The position numbers and the translations under genes were made by a program. Below the pieces are notes generated by a model. It did not search any database, was not told where the DNA came from, and saw only the letters and a program-made list of their open reading frames with translations. This document shows positions 52,452 to 61,391 of a DNA stretch of 64,000 nucleotides, piece after piece. Source of the DNA: Thermomicrobium sp. CFH 73360 (GTDB lineage Bacteria > Chloroflexota > Chloroflexia > Thermomicrobiales > Thermomicrobiaceae); the NCBI RefSeq assembly GCF_023806465.1, contig NZ_JAMSLS010000004.1, positions 136,498-200,497 on the forward strand, read 5' to 3'. Within the stretch, counting starts at the first letter, position 1. Every line of letters starts with the position of its first letter.

Positions 52452-53684
52452 CTACTTGGTCAACCAATCATTAAATTGCTCAGTCAGCCGATCCAGATTT
52501 TCCAGCCAGAACGATGCATCCGCAAGCAGCTGCTTGTCCTTCTGTGCGGGCGCACTTGGCAGGCGCGCTTTCAATTCCTCCGTCATGAGGTCGAACGCCT
52601 TGGCGTTTGTCGGGCTGTAGGGAATGTACTTCGAAAGTTCAGCCTGCACCTCGGGACGGGTTGCGAAGTTGATGAAGTCCATTGCCAGTTCCTTCTCCTT
52701 CACCCCTTTGGGGATGATGAAGGAGTCAGTCCGCAACAGCCCCTCATTCCACTGGATGGCAATTGGGGCGCCCTGGCGCTGGGCAGCGTCAATTCGACCA
52801 TTCCACGCCTGGGCCATATCCACTTCACCGTCGGTCAACAACTGAGCCGGCTGCGCCCCCGCTTCCCACCAGACGGTCACGTGCGGCTTAATCTCATCCA
52901 GCTTCTTGAAAGCTCGTTCCACACCCTCCGCGGTTCGCAGAACCTGATACACCTGATCCTTCGGAACACCGTCCGCCATCAGTGCAAACTCAAGATTGCC
53001 CACCGGACCGTCGACTTTATCCATCGCTCGTGGGCCGGGAAAGTTTTGCACATCCCAGAAGTCCTTCCAGCCCTGCGGCGGATTGTTCCCGAATTTGTCG
53101 GTTCGATAAGCGAGAATGAGTGACCAGTAAATCACTGCAACGTCAAATTCTCCAGCAACATCCTCAAAGAAGTTCGTCTTATCGACCACTGAGTAGTCGA
53201 TCGGCTCGAGATACCCCTGCTTCCCGAGGACACGGCTTTCGAACGTTCCTTGCTGAGCAACTGTCCATTCGACGGCACCGGCATCAACCATCGCCTTGAG
53301 TTTGCCGATGTCCGTGGTGTCTTCCACGATCGTCGCCCCAGTCAAGCGTGCAAACGGCTCAAGTACTGCTTTGCGTTGTGCATCCTGCATTGCTCCACCA
53401 AAACCGGCGAAGACAAGCGTTTTCCCCTTCCACTTATTCGGATTGTCGTACCCTGCAACTTTGAGTTCACCGCCGGCTGCCGCCGTTGGACTCGCTGCGG
53501 CTGGCGTTTGACCGGCCGCCGGTGCCGTCGTCGGTGTAGCCTGCTGTCCGCCAGCGCAGGCAACTAATCCACTAGCACCCGCGACAGTCAGACTAGAGGC
53601 AAGCAGCGCCCGCAGGAACTGGCGACGACGCAGCCGCCCCTCCCGCTCGAGTCGTCGAAGCAACTGTTCCCATTCGGTGGCCAC
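52452..53684 (-). CDS. potD: Extracellular solute-binding protein, PotD-like, Tat-type lipoprotein
   Basis: GTG 53684 with GGAGG 7 nt upstream is the start, not the TTG at 53711. The 410-residue protein has a twin-arginine signal (RRRQFLR, residues 19-25), a hydrophobic segment and a lipobox LVAC with Cys43, then a Thr/Pro/Ala-rich linker. The mature part is a type II binding protein: KWKGKTLVFAGFGGAMQDAQRKAVLEPFARLTGATIVEDT, and VDGPVGNLEFALMADGV, DEIKPHVTVWWEAGAQPAQLLTDGEVDMAQAWNGRI. The family is PotD/FbpA-like; ligand is unknown. It is expressed from the potA-oxidase-hydrolase operon. Confidence 0.92.
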   Translation of the reverse strand: MATEWEQLLRRLEREGRLRRRQFLRALLASSLTVAGASGLVACAGGQQATPTTAPAAGQTPAAASPTAAAGGELKVAGYDNPNKWKGKTLVFAGFGGAMQDAQRKAVLEPFARLTGATIVEDTTDIGKLKAMVDAGAVEWTVAQQGTFESRVLGKQGYLEPIDYSVVDKTNFFEDVAGEFDVAVIYWSLILAYRTDKFGNNPPQGWKDFWDVQNFPGPRAMDKVDGPVGNLEFALMADGVPKDQVYQVLRTAEGVERAFKKLDEIKPHVTVWWEAGAQPAQLLTDGEVDMAQAWNGRIDAAQRQGAPIAIQWNEGLLRTDSFIIPKGVKEKELAMDFINFATRPEVQAELSKYIPYSPTNAKAFDLMTEELKARLPSAPAQKDKQLLADASFWLENLDRLTEQFNDWLTK

Positions 53685-53741
53685 GGATCTCCCTCCTTCC
53701 TCACGTGCCAACCCTTTACCACAACTATGCCACCAACGGCG

Positions 53742-55352
53742 TTACAAGAGGTGATATGCATCCAGGTTCGGCGTGGGAATCCACCATTCCTCGCCGCGAA
53801 CCGTCGTAATATATTCTGGCCAACGTAAATCAATCGGCGGCGCAAAATCAGCCGGAAGCAACGGTGCCACCCAGTGTTGTCCGCCAATTCCGCCTCCGGT
53901 CCGCTCCCGGAATTCGACCCACGCTTGCTCCAGCAGGGCGGGATAGGTCACAAGGTCGAGAATCGTTGCCGCAATCACTTTCCCAGCCACGAACATCCCC
54001 GGATCAACGATCTCTGGCCGCCCCCCAAGTGCATTGTCCGCCCAGGCCGGATAGGCATAGTCCGGTGTCGGCGGACGCAAGCGCGGCCGCGCAGTGTACA
54101 GCCGGACTGTTGGCGCATGCCACGTGTATTCCACGTAATCGTCTGACGTGAAGTTCCGTTGCCATTCAGGTAGGGCCAAACGGAACTTCGACTCATACTC
54201 CTCCGGTGGGATCACTCGCTCCACGTCGTCGATGAACGGGTCCTCCATCGGCTCCAAGCCAAGATTCCGTTGAATCTCCCGCGCGAACGCCCGCGCTGCC
54301 TCACTGTAACGCGGCGGGCCCACGAGCTCCAGATTATCGTAGGCAACGCGAGATACCGTGAGATTTGGTAACCCCACGCGGGTCTTCGTCACCCAGCGCA
54401 CTGATGCACGACAACCGGTCGCTTCCGCTGCGCGTTTCGCGTTGTTGACAAGGACCCGATAGATTTGCTCCTGAATTCCCAGCGTTGGTGAGCGCCAGGC
54501 ATATTGGATCTGTGCAAACCTGGGAGGCAAATTATCCGCTGTCGCATCCCCTCCGACCAGAATGAACTCGTTCAGGCTCCAGGACCCAGTATGGGGAAAC
54601 ATCGCTTCTTTCGTGTACTTGGTCATCGTGTACATGAGGCACAACGCATCGATCGCCCCAGGGCATCGCGCAGCTGCATGGGTCCCGCCCACATCCGGGA
54701 ATAAACTGCGGTCGATCCACCGCTCCGGCTCGACACATTCGAAGGTGAACACGCAGCTCCAATAGGAACCACAATGAGTCTCCCATGCCACGGTGTTCGT
54801 GCCTTTAGGGTAATAGGACGGATGATAAGCGATAAAAGCATCGAATCCGTCGTAGTATCCTTTGGCTGCATGCACCGGCTTGGACCCACACACCTTTTCC
54901 GCTGGTTCCCCAAAGAACCGCAGCGTAGCGCGCAGACCATGCTTCTCCATCGCATACTTCGCCGCCAGGACCCCAGACAGTGCTGCCACGCCGAGCATCG
55001 AGTGTGGATCAGTGTGTCCCGCTGCCCAGGGGTGCATCCCTTCACGCGGCTTCCGATACGGAACGGGTTCCTGAGAATTTCCAGGCACCGCATCATACTC
55101 TGCGTACGCACCGAGAACCGGTCTCCCCGTCCCCCAACTGGCCACGAATGCTGTGGGCATCCCCCCGGAACCAACTTCAATGTCGAAATTATGACGACGC
55201 AAGAGCTCCACATACGCCCGCGCGGACTTGTACTCTCGCCAGGCTGGCTCCGCATATCGCCAGATTTCGAGATCAAACTCCGATAGCCAGTCCGCATTCT
55301 CCTCGATCCAACGAAATGCCGTGTTCTTCGCCTCGTAGAGCGGTGCTGGCAT
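53742..55352 (-). CDS. M20-family amidohydrolase, AbgB-like
   Basis: The 536-residue enzyme matches the AbgB-type M20 peptidase/amidohydrolase family: LSEFDLEIWRYAEPAWREYKSARAYVELLRRHNFDIEVGSGGMPTAFVASWGTGRPVLGAYAEYDAVPG, then AAGHTDPHSMLGVAALSGVLAAKYAMEKHGLRATLRFFGEPAEKVCGSKPVHAAKGYYDGFDAFIAYHP. The metal ligands His and Glu (HTDPHS, GEPAE) are present. Such enzymes split amide bonds of aminobenzoyl-glutamate or N-acyl amino acids. ATG 55352 has AAGGAG 7 nt upstream. Sitting in the transport operon with an FAD oxidase, it probably cleaves the imported compound before oxidation. Confidence 0.9.
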   Translation of the reverse strand: MPAPLYEAKNTAFRWIEENADWLSEFDLEIWRYAEPAWREYKSARAYVELLRRHNFDIEVGSGGMPTAFVASWGTGRPVLGAYAEYDAVPGNSQEPVPYRKPREGMHPWAAGHTDPHSMLGVAALSGVLAAKYAMEKHGLRATLRFFGEPAEKVCGSKPVHAAKGYYDGFDAFIAYHPSYYPKGTNTVAWETHCGSYWSCVFTFECVEPERWIDRSLFPDVGGTHAAARCPGAIDALCLMYTMTKYTKEAMFPHTGSWSLNEFILVGGDATADNLPPRFAQIQYAWRSPTLGIQEQIYRVLVNNAKRAAEATGCRASVRWVTKTRVGLPNLTVSRVAYDNLELVGPPRYSEAARAFAREIQRNLGLEPMEDPFIDDVERVIPPEEYESKFRLALPEWQRNFTSDDYVEYTWHAPTVRLYTARPRLRPPTPDYAYPAWADNALGGRPEIVDPGMFVAGKVIAATILDLVTYPALLEQAWVEFRERTGGGIGGQHWVAPLLPADFAPPIDLRWPEYITTVRGEEWWIPTPNLDAYHLL

Positions 55353-55393
55353 ACTCTCGCTCCTTACTGAGGACCTCGGTCGTGCAGCCGAAT

Positions 55394-56629
55394 TTAGCTC
55401 TCCAGAGGCTCGTAATAGTGCGTGTACTGCCAGATCGCCGCCTCCACTAATGCCCCCGCATCGATCGGGCCAACAAACCGCCCAGGCGCAAGGGGACTCA
55501 GATCGATGGAAGGGGCGCCACTAACAATCCATTCTGCTAACAGCCGCCCCAAGGCCGGGGAAAAAGAGAAGCCACTGCCGTTGCATCCGCTCAATACCCA
55601 GAGCCCGCGGACCCCCGGCACCGGCCCAGCCACAAAACGCCCATCCGGTGTCATCGTGAAGAGCCCACCACGGTGCTCCTGCACTGCTGCGTCGAGTAAG
55701 GACGGTATGACACCACGTACTAACTGGGCAAAGCGCTCTAGCACGCCAAACTCAAGTGGCACATGCTCAATGCGAAAATCTTGCCCACGGTTCGCCGGAT
55801 CCAGTGGAAGTGGATCTGACTCGAATCCTCCCCACATTAAGCCACCCCGGCAAGGCCGCACGTAAACGGCCGTATCGAAGACACGTGTGATCGGGTAGGT
55901 CGCCTCAATACCAGGAATTGGGTGCGTAATTGCCAGCTGATGACGCATGGGGACTACAGCGAAATCGGCCCCGGCCAACTGACTCACCTGGCGAACCCAT
56001 GCGCCAGCTGCATCCACCACAGTTTCTGTCCGAATGTGGCCGAGCGGCGTCTCAACACCGTGTACAGCCGCGTTCCGGACGACAATTCCCGTCACCGGTA
56101 CGCCACCGATGACTGTTGCCCCCAAGCGCGCTGCCGCCGTGTGATATGCCTCCAAGAAGCTCACAGGCTCCTCGATATAGATGTCTCCCGGTACGTAGGC
56201 TGCCTGACGAATCTCCTCCGGCTCGACATAGGGTGCAAGACGACTCGCTTCCCGGGGAGAGATGAGTTCGACCTCGACACCCCATCGCTGCGCCGCAGCC
56301 ACCTCTTCCTCAATCAGGCGACTGTGGCGGTCATTGCGCGCAATCATCAGGCTTCCAGAGTGGACGAATGCAACCGGCACACCGAACTCGACTTCGAAGT
56401 TCCGCACCGTATCCACCGCCAGCCGCGCCAGACGCGTCCGGAGCTCGTCAGCTTGCACCAACTTAAAAAGACCCGCTGCCCGTGGCGAGGTCTGCGACGC
56501 GATTTCAAAACGATCCAGCGCCACAACACGTCGGACTCCGAGCCGAGCCAACTGCGTCGTAACCGAGAGGCCAAAAGCACCCGTCCCGACCACCACCACA
56601 TCGGCGTCGCGCGGTAGCTCCTGGCTCAT
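55394..56629 (-). CDS. FAD-dependent amine/amino-acid oxidoreductase (DAO family)
   Basis: The 411-residue enzyme has the N-terminal FAD dinucleotide motif VVVVGTGAFGLSVTTQLARLG (Gly15, Gly17, Gly20) and E/D of the second strand in ALDRFEI, SPRAAGLFKLVQADELRTRLARLA and the C-terminal GLFTMTPDGRFVAGPVPGVRGLWVLSGCNGSGFSFSPALGRLLAEWIVSG. This matches the glycine/D-amino acid/sarcosine oxidase family. It would oxidise an amine produced by the adjacent hydrolase, to an imine that then hydrolyses. Specific substrate is not predictable. The gene is 9 nt after potA. Confidence 0.9.
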   Translation of the reverse strand: MSQELPRDADVVVVGTGAFGLSVTTQLARLGVRRVVALDRFEIASQTSPRAAGLFKLVQADELRTRLARLAVDTVRNFEVEFGVPVAFVHSGSLMIARNDRHSRLIEEEVAAAQRWGVEVELISPREASRLAPYVEPEEIRQAAYVPGDIYIEEPVSFLEAYHTAAARLGATVIGGVPVTGIVVRNAAVHGVETPLGHIRTETVVDAAGAWVRQVSQLAGADFAVVPMRHQLAITHPIPGIEATYPITRVFDTAVYVRPCRGGLMWGGFESDPLPLDPANRGQDFRIEHVPLEFGVLERFAQLVRGVIPSLLDAAVQEHRGGLFTMTPDGRFVAGPVPGVRGLWVLSGCNGSGFSFSPALGRLLAEWIVSGAPSIDLSPLAPGRFVGPIDAGALVEAAIWQYTHYYEPLES

Positions 56630-56638
56630 TTGATGCCC

Positions 56639-57757
56639 TCACCTTCTTGCGCGCAACAACACCGCGTCTTCAGCCCGCCAACTGAGGAGCACACGATCAC
56701 CGCGTTGCCAGCGCATCGTCTCCAGACGGCTCGGCTGCTTGACGCTCAGAATCCGCTCGCCATGCACGCGGACGCGGAACTTCGTCGCCTCCCCAACGTA
56801 AATAATCTCTTCGATGGTCGCCTCAACGCGGTTGTCACCTCGCTCCTCACCGAGGACAATCCGTTCCGGACGCAACGCGATCGTCACCCGTTCACCTGCG
56901 CTGACAGCATCTCCTGACTGCACCGCAATGCGCCAGCCGTCGTCGGTGACGAGATAACCTCGTCCGTCACGTCGTTCGAATCGTCCTTCGAGGAAGTTCG
57001 ACTCACCAATGAAGTTGGCCACGAACTCACTGACTGGACTTTCGTAGAGCTCGCGCGGCGTCCCAACCTGCTCGATCCGACCATCCCGCATGACCGCGAT
57101 GCGGTCAGACATTGTGAGTGCTTCTTCTTGATCATGAGTCACGTAAATCGTGGTGATATTTAGGGACTCCTGGATGTGCTTGATTTCGAGCTGCATCTCT
57201 TCGCGAAGCTTCTTATCGAGTGCTCCCAACGGCTCATCCATCAGCAGCACTGGCGGCCGGAAGACAAGCGCTCGTGCAAGGGCGACGCGTTGCTGCTGAC
57301 CACCAGAAAGCTGCCGAGGGTATCGCTCTTCGAAACCCGGCAAGCGAACAAGTTGCAGCGCCTCTTTCACCGCTCGCTCTATCTCGTCGCGTCGCCATTT
57401 CCGCATTTTTAAAGGAAAAGCAATGTTCTCAGCCACAGTCATGTGCGGGAAGAGCGCATAGTTCTGGAAAACCATGCCAATGTTCCGCTTGTGAGGCGGT
57501 CGGAATGCGATATCTTCTCCATTGACAAGAATTTGCCCCGAGGTGGGAATCACAAACCCCGCCACCATCATCAGCGTCGTTGTCTTCCCGGACCCCGAGG
57601 GCCCCAACAGCGTGATGAACTCTCCCGGCGCGATATCCAGTGTCACGCGGTCAGCGGCAATGACCTCGCCGTAGACCTTTGTCAGCTCGATTAACTGCAA
57701 GCGAGCTCCAACAGTCTGCGCGGCTCCTGGTGTCGTGCTCTCCTTCACGGTCACCAT
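56639..57757 (-). CDS. potA: ABC transporter ATP-binding protein, PotA-like
   Basis: The 372-residue ATPase has Walker A GPSGSGKTT at residues 52-60, the signature LSGGQQQRVALARAL near 153, Walker B LLMDEPLGALD, the switch His in TIYVTHDQEEALTMSDRI and a C-terminal TOBE domain (FVANFIGESNFLEGRFERRDGRGYL and VRVHGERILSVKQPSR). It energises the PotB/PotC permeases. As the first gene of the operon, it follows a predicted promoter by about 120 nt. GTG 57754 or 57748 are possible alternative starts. Confidence 0.95.
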   Translation of the reverse strand: MVTVKESTTPGAAQTVGARLQLIELTKVYGEVIAADRVTLDIAPGEFITLLGPSGSGKTTTLMMVAGFVIPTSGQILVNGEDIAFRPPHKRNIGMVFQNYALFPHMTVAENIAFPLKMRKWRRDEIERAVKEALQLVRLPGFEERYPRQLSGGQQQRVALARALVFRPPVLLMDEPLGALDKKLREEMQLEIKHIQESLNITTIYVTHDQEEALTMSDRIAVMRDGRIEQVGTPRELYESPVSEFVANFIGESNFLEGRFERRDGRGYLVTDDGWRIAVQSGDAVSAGERVTIALRPERIVLGEERGDNRVEATIEEIIYVGEATKFRVRVHGERILSVKQPSRLETMRWQRGDRVLLSWRAEDAVLLRARR

Positions 57758-57885
57758 AACTCCACCGCCTCACCGGCTGCACGCTTTCGCAATACGAGGT
57801 GCCGAAAAGATCTCTGCGCGCACCGTCAGCGCCTGAACAAGGAATCGAGACTCTTCGAGAGCGCCCGTGACGGCGTACTACCGCT

Positions 57886-57915
57886 ATCCTAGACGATTGC
57901 TTCTTGCAGCGTCAA
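57886..57915 (-). promoter_or_regulatory. Promoter of the potA-oxidase-hydrolase-potD-potBC operon
   Basis: On the minus strand TTGACG (57915-57910) and TAGGAT (57891-57886) are separated by 18 nt. The start of transcription near 57879 leaves a leader of about 120 nt, which contains short inverted repeats such as CTCT-TCG-AGAG near 57851. No riboswitch is recognised. Confidence 0.6.
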
Positions 57916-57995
57916 CGCATCAGGGCAGGCACGCTGCACGAGTGCCCCTCCCCAGATCGCTTCTCGATTCATGCACGCTGCAAAACCGCAGACAT

Positions 57996-59783
57996 TCAGT
58001 CGCGAGTGCCCGGCGATCCGTGTCCCACGGCCTCTTCTTCCCGTCCGAACGGTAGGCGTTCGCGCAAGCCTCCCAAGGTGCGACCGATTAATCCACTTAG
58101 CTCCGCTACCTCTTGCGCTACAAGCTCTCGGAAATAGGTGTTCGTCTGACCCATGCGGCGGAACTTCCGATACCGCTCCCGGACGAGTCGTTCGGGGGAT
58201 ATGTCGTGAAGCTCGTCCAGCGACTCAACGATCGCATCGAGTAGCAGCACCGCCGCGTAGTCCGGATCTCGATGTGCCCCTCCCTCTGGCTCCGGCACGA
58301 TCCCATCGATAACTTCCAACCGCAACAAATCCGGCGCCGTCAGTTTCAGTGACTCCGCAACCTCTGGCGCCCGTGATGCGTCTCGGTAGAGAATTGCCGC
58401 CGCCCCCTCTGGCGATATCACACTGTAAATCGCGTTCTCGAGCATGAGCACCCGATCTGCCACCGCGAGCGCGATCGCTCCGCCACTGCCTCCCTCGCCG
58501 ATGATCACAGCAATCGTCGGAACAGGTAGCACGCTCATCATCGCAAGACACTGACTCAAGGCCGAGGCAATTCCCCGCTCTTCAGCCCCCTCACCCAAAT
58601 AAACCCCAGGAGTATCGATCAGCGTGATGACCGGCAGCCGTAGCCGAGCCGCCAAATCCATGAGACGCATCGCTTTTCGATACCCTTCCGGCAGCGCCTG
58701 ACCGTTTCGCCGTGCCGGATCGCCATGCCCCCGCTCGTGCCCGATCAGGACAACCCCCTGTCCCGCAATCTCTCCGATGCCCCCCACGATCGCCGGATCA
58801 TCCCCGTAGAGGCGATCACCGTGGAGTTCCACAAATTGCGGACTGATCCGTCGGATCAAGTCCAGCGTCGTCGGTCGTTCCGGATGCCTCGCCAGCTGGA
58901 CCACTTCCCATGCACGGCGCACCGGAGTATCGTCCGGAATCGCCCGCCGGATCACCGTCCGGGGCACGAGCTCACTCTCCGCCCGTACAAGCCGCAGAAT
59001 CAAACCAATCGTGTCGCGCAGCCGTCGGCGATCGACAATCTGATCAACAAATCCATGTTCGAATACGAATTCGGCCGAGTGCGAGTGAAGCGCCTCGTGT
59101 CCCGCCGTTTCCTTCACCACTCGTGGTCCGGCAAAGCCGATCAGCGCCCCAGGTTCCGCGAGAATGATGTCGCCCTGATTCGCAAACGACGCATAAATGC
59201 CGCCAGTTGTCGGATGGGTCAGCACCGAGAGGAACGGCACGCTGGAGTCGTGCGCGCGCTTCGCTGCTGCAGTGGTCTTCGCCATCTGCACCAGACTAAG
59301 GACGCCCTCCTGCATCCGTGCGCCACCCGATGCGGAGACGGTCACAATTGGCAATCGGCGCTCTGCCGCGCGCTCGAACGCCAGTGTGATCTTCTCGCCA
59401 ACCACCGACCCCATACTGCCGCCCAGAAACCGAAAGTCGAGTACCGCCAGGACGACCTCATGTCCCCGGATTCGACCAATACCGGTGATGACCGCCTCAC
59501 GGAGGCCCGTCTCTTCACGTGCCTGCAGGATGCGCTTGCGATACGGCAGACGATCCGAAAAGACAAGCGGATCCATAGAAACCAGATGCCGATTGAACTC
59601 CTCAAATGACCCAGGATCAACCAGTAACCGGATCCGCTGCTCGGCCGAGAGGGTGAAATGGTAACTACACTGAGAACACACGCGATAACGCTCGTAGATC
59701 TCGTCCCCTCCCAACGACGCTTCACAGCGTGGGCAGAAAACCGACTGACCCTCTGTGTCCGCCTTTCGGGAAAGATTTGACAT
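57996..59783 (-). CDS. accDA: Acetyl-CoA carboxylase carboxyltransferase, fused beta (AccD) and alpha (AccA) subunits
   Basis: The 595-residue protein carries both carboxyltransferase halves in one chain. Residues 1 to about 290 are AccD: the zinc ribbon CPRC...CSQC (Cys17, 20, 36, 39), YRKRILQAREETGLREAVITG, FRFLGGSMGSVVGEKITLAFE and ASGGARMQEGVLSLVQMAKT. From about 310 it is AccA: FVELHGDRLYGDDPAIVGGIG, HERGHGDPARRNGQALPEGYRKAMRLMDLAARLRLPVITLIDTPGVYLGEGAEERGIASALSQCLAMM and IGEGGSGGAIALAVADRVLMLENAIYSVISPEGAAAILYRD. It transfers CO2 from biotin to acetyl-CoA to make malonyl-CoA. The ATG has AAAGGTGA 6 nt upstream. Confidence 0.95.
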   Translation of the reverse strand: MSNLSRKADTEGQSVFCPRCEASLGGDEIYERYRVCSQCSYHFTLSAEQRIRLLVDPGSFEEFNRHLVSMDPLVFSDRLPYRKRILQAREETGLREAVITGIGRIRGHEVVLAVLDFRFLGGSMGSVVGEKITLAFERAAERRLPIVTVSASGGARMQEGVLSLVQMAKTTAAAKRAHDSSVPFLSVLTHPTTGGIYASFANQGDIILAEPGALIGFAGPRVVKETAGHEALHSHSAEFVFEHGFVDQIVDRRRLRDTIGLILRLVRAESELVPRTVIRRAIPDDTPVRRAWEVVQLARHPERPTTLDLIRRISPQFVELHGDRLYGDDPAIVGGIGEIAGQGVVLIGHERGHGDPARRNGQALPEGYRKAMRLMDLAARLRLPVITLIDTPGVYLGEGAEERGIASALSQCLAMMSVLPVPTIAVIIGEGGSGGAIALAVADRVLMLENAIYSVISPEGAAAILYRDASRAPEVAESLKLTAPDLLRLEVIDGIVPEPEGGAHRDPDYAAVLLLDAIVESLDELHDISPERLVRERYRKFRRMGQTNTYFRELVAQEVAELSGLIGRTLGGLRERLPFGREEEAVGHGSPGTRD

Positions 59784-59921
59784 CTTTTGTCACCTTTCGG
59801 TGCACCCAGCCCTCACGTTCGGCAAACCTCTCCAACGCGTCCTATCATAGCTGATCAGAGCAGCGCGACACGCCGCTGAAGCACAAGACCAGGACGCAAG
59901 CACAAATGATCGAGGTGCCAG

Positions 59922-61391
59922 ATGCGCATCGGAATCGCCTGGCTTACTTACCGAAGTAATACGTTTGCCTTGACACCAGGAAAACTTTCCGCCGGATGGG
60001 GAGAAGATCCCAAACCAGCGGTGAATTGGCTGCGCACTATGCTCGAGCCTCTCGCCCAACGACTCGGCCTGGAGCTCGTCAACTTGTGCGACGTTCAAAG
60101 CGCCGGAGGTTCCGTCTCGACTGCTGAATTTCTCGCGTTTCTTCAGCAATTCGATGAGACCTTGGACCGTACCAAGCCAATCGATGCCCTTCTCCTCCAT
60201 ACCTCCGGTACCCTCGTAGTGGATGGCATGAGTGGCGATGTACTTCTCCTGCAACACCTCCGCCAACGCCATCCTACTCTACCGATCGCTGTATTGGTCG
60301 ATCATGTGGCGCAGTTGCCACCTGACATCACTGACGTCACGCCGTTGATTCTTGGTCCGCACCGCTGGCCTCCACGGGACCGCCCCCAGAGGCTCGAACG
60401 TGCGTTGGACCTCCTGAGACAATGGGCACGTGGACGCATCCAGCCCACCCTCGTTGTACATCGCCTCCCGCTCGTTTTCCCCCTTGCCGTGCAGCGAACT
60501 GATATTCCTCCATTCGATAGATTGTCGAGAAAGCTCGCCGCATGGGAAGCGCATCCAAACGTTCTCACAACGAGTGTTTTGGGCGGTTTTCCCTACGCCG
60601 ACGTCAGCTACGCTGGAGCCAGCGTCATAGTGATCACCGACGGCGACTCCCAACTCGGCAACGCGATTGCGCACGAGCTCGGGCAGGAACTACTAGAACT
60701 CCGCAACGCTCTTCATTGGCCCACGCTGACCATCGAGGAGGCAATCCATCGAGCCATGACCGCTTCGGACCACCCAGTTGTTCTTCTAGACACTGGTGAC
60801 GCGCCTGAGGCTGGAGCACCAGGTGAGGGTACAGCGGCCCTTTGGGCAGCGTTGGATCTCGGAGCACGGGGAACAATTGTGTCCGCCATTGTCGATCCCG
60901 AAGCTGTCGAGATTGCCCACCGTGCTGGCCCTGGGATCACAATCGAGCTCGAACTCGGCGGGAAGCACGATCATCGTCATGGATATCCCATCCCAGTTCG
61001 AGGCGTGGTGCGCCGGATCGGAGCCGGTATCTACCGGAGACGCTCCCCATTGGCCCCAGGACAACCGGTGGATGTAGGTCCCTCGGTTTGGCTCGAACTC
61101 GAAGGGCGCTATCATGCCCGCGTTGACGTGATTGTCACCTCCAAACCGGGACCTTTCGACGACCCGGAACTGCTCTTTGCACTCGGCCTCTCTCCCCATT
61201 GTGCTTCCGTCCTTGTGCTGAAGTCCGCGCTGGACGCGTTTGCCTGGTGTCATGACAGTCGACTCTGGAAGTCCAATTCTTTCCCCAAAGAGGTCATTCA
61301 GGCGTTAACTCCTGGTATCTCCACAACTGATCTTTCCTTCTTTACCTTTCGTCAGCTCCCACGGCCAATCTGGCCTCTGGATGAGCTCTAG
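59922..61391 (+). CDS. Divergent M81-family (MlrC-like) protein
   Basis: The 489-residue protein matches the M81/MlrC family over most of its length: RIGIAWLTYRSNTFALTP at the start, ALLLHTSGTLVVDG, GGFPYADVSYAGASVIVITDGD, and DTGDAPEAGAPGEGTAALWAALDLGARGTIVSAIVDPEAVEIAHRAGPGITIELELGGKHD. M81 enzymes are zinc hydrolases (MlrC degrades linearised microcystin). However the usual HExNTF, DxH and PHxD motifs read YRSNTF, LVDH and PHRW here, so several zinc or catalytic positions look changed. It may be inactive or act on something else. GAGGTG precedes the ATG. It is divergent from accDA. Confidence 0.82.
   Translation: MRIGIAWLTYRSNTFALTPGKLSAGWGEDPKPAVNWLRTMLEPLAQRLGLELVNLCDVQSAGGSVSTAEFLAFLQQFDETLDRTKPIDALLLHTSGTLVVDGMSGDVLLLQHLRQRHPTLPIAVLVDHVAQLPPDITDVTPLILGPHRWPPRDRPQRLERALDLLRQWARGRIQPTLVVHRLPLVFPLAVQRTDIPPFDRLSRKLAAWEAHPNVLTTSVLGGFPYADVSYAGASVIVITDGDSQLGNAIAHELGQELLELRNALHWPTLTIEEAIHRAMTASDHPVVLLDTGDAPEAGAPGEGTAALWAALDLGARGTIVSAIVDPEAVEIAHRAGPGITIELELGGKHDHRHGYPIPVRGVVRRIGAGIYRRRSPLAPGQPVDVGPSVWLELEGRYHARVDVIVTSKPGPFDDPELLFALGLSPHCASVLVLKSALDAFAWCHDSRLWKSNSFPKEVIQALTPGISTTDLSFFTFRQLPRPIWPLDEL

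Noticed and set aside
58725..59609. 294-codon plus-strand frame opposite accDA
   Set aside because: It is antisense to the conserved AccD and AccA motifs and has no recognisable domain.
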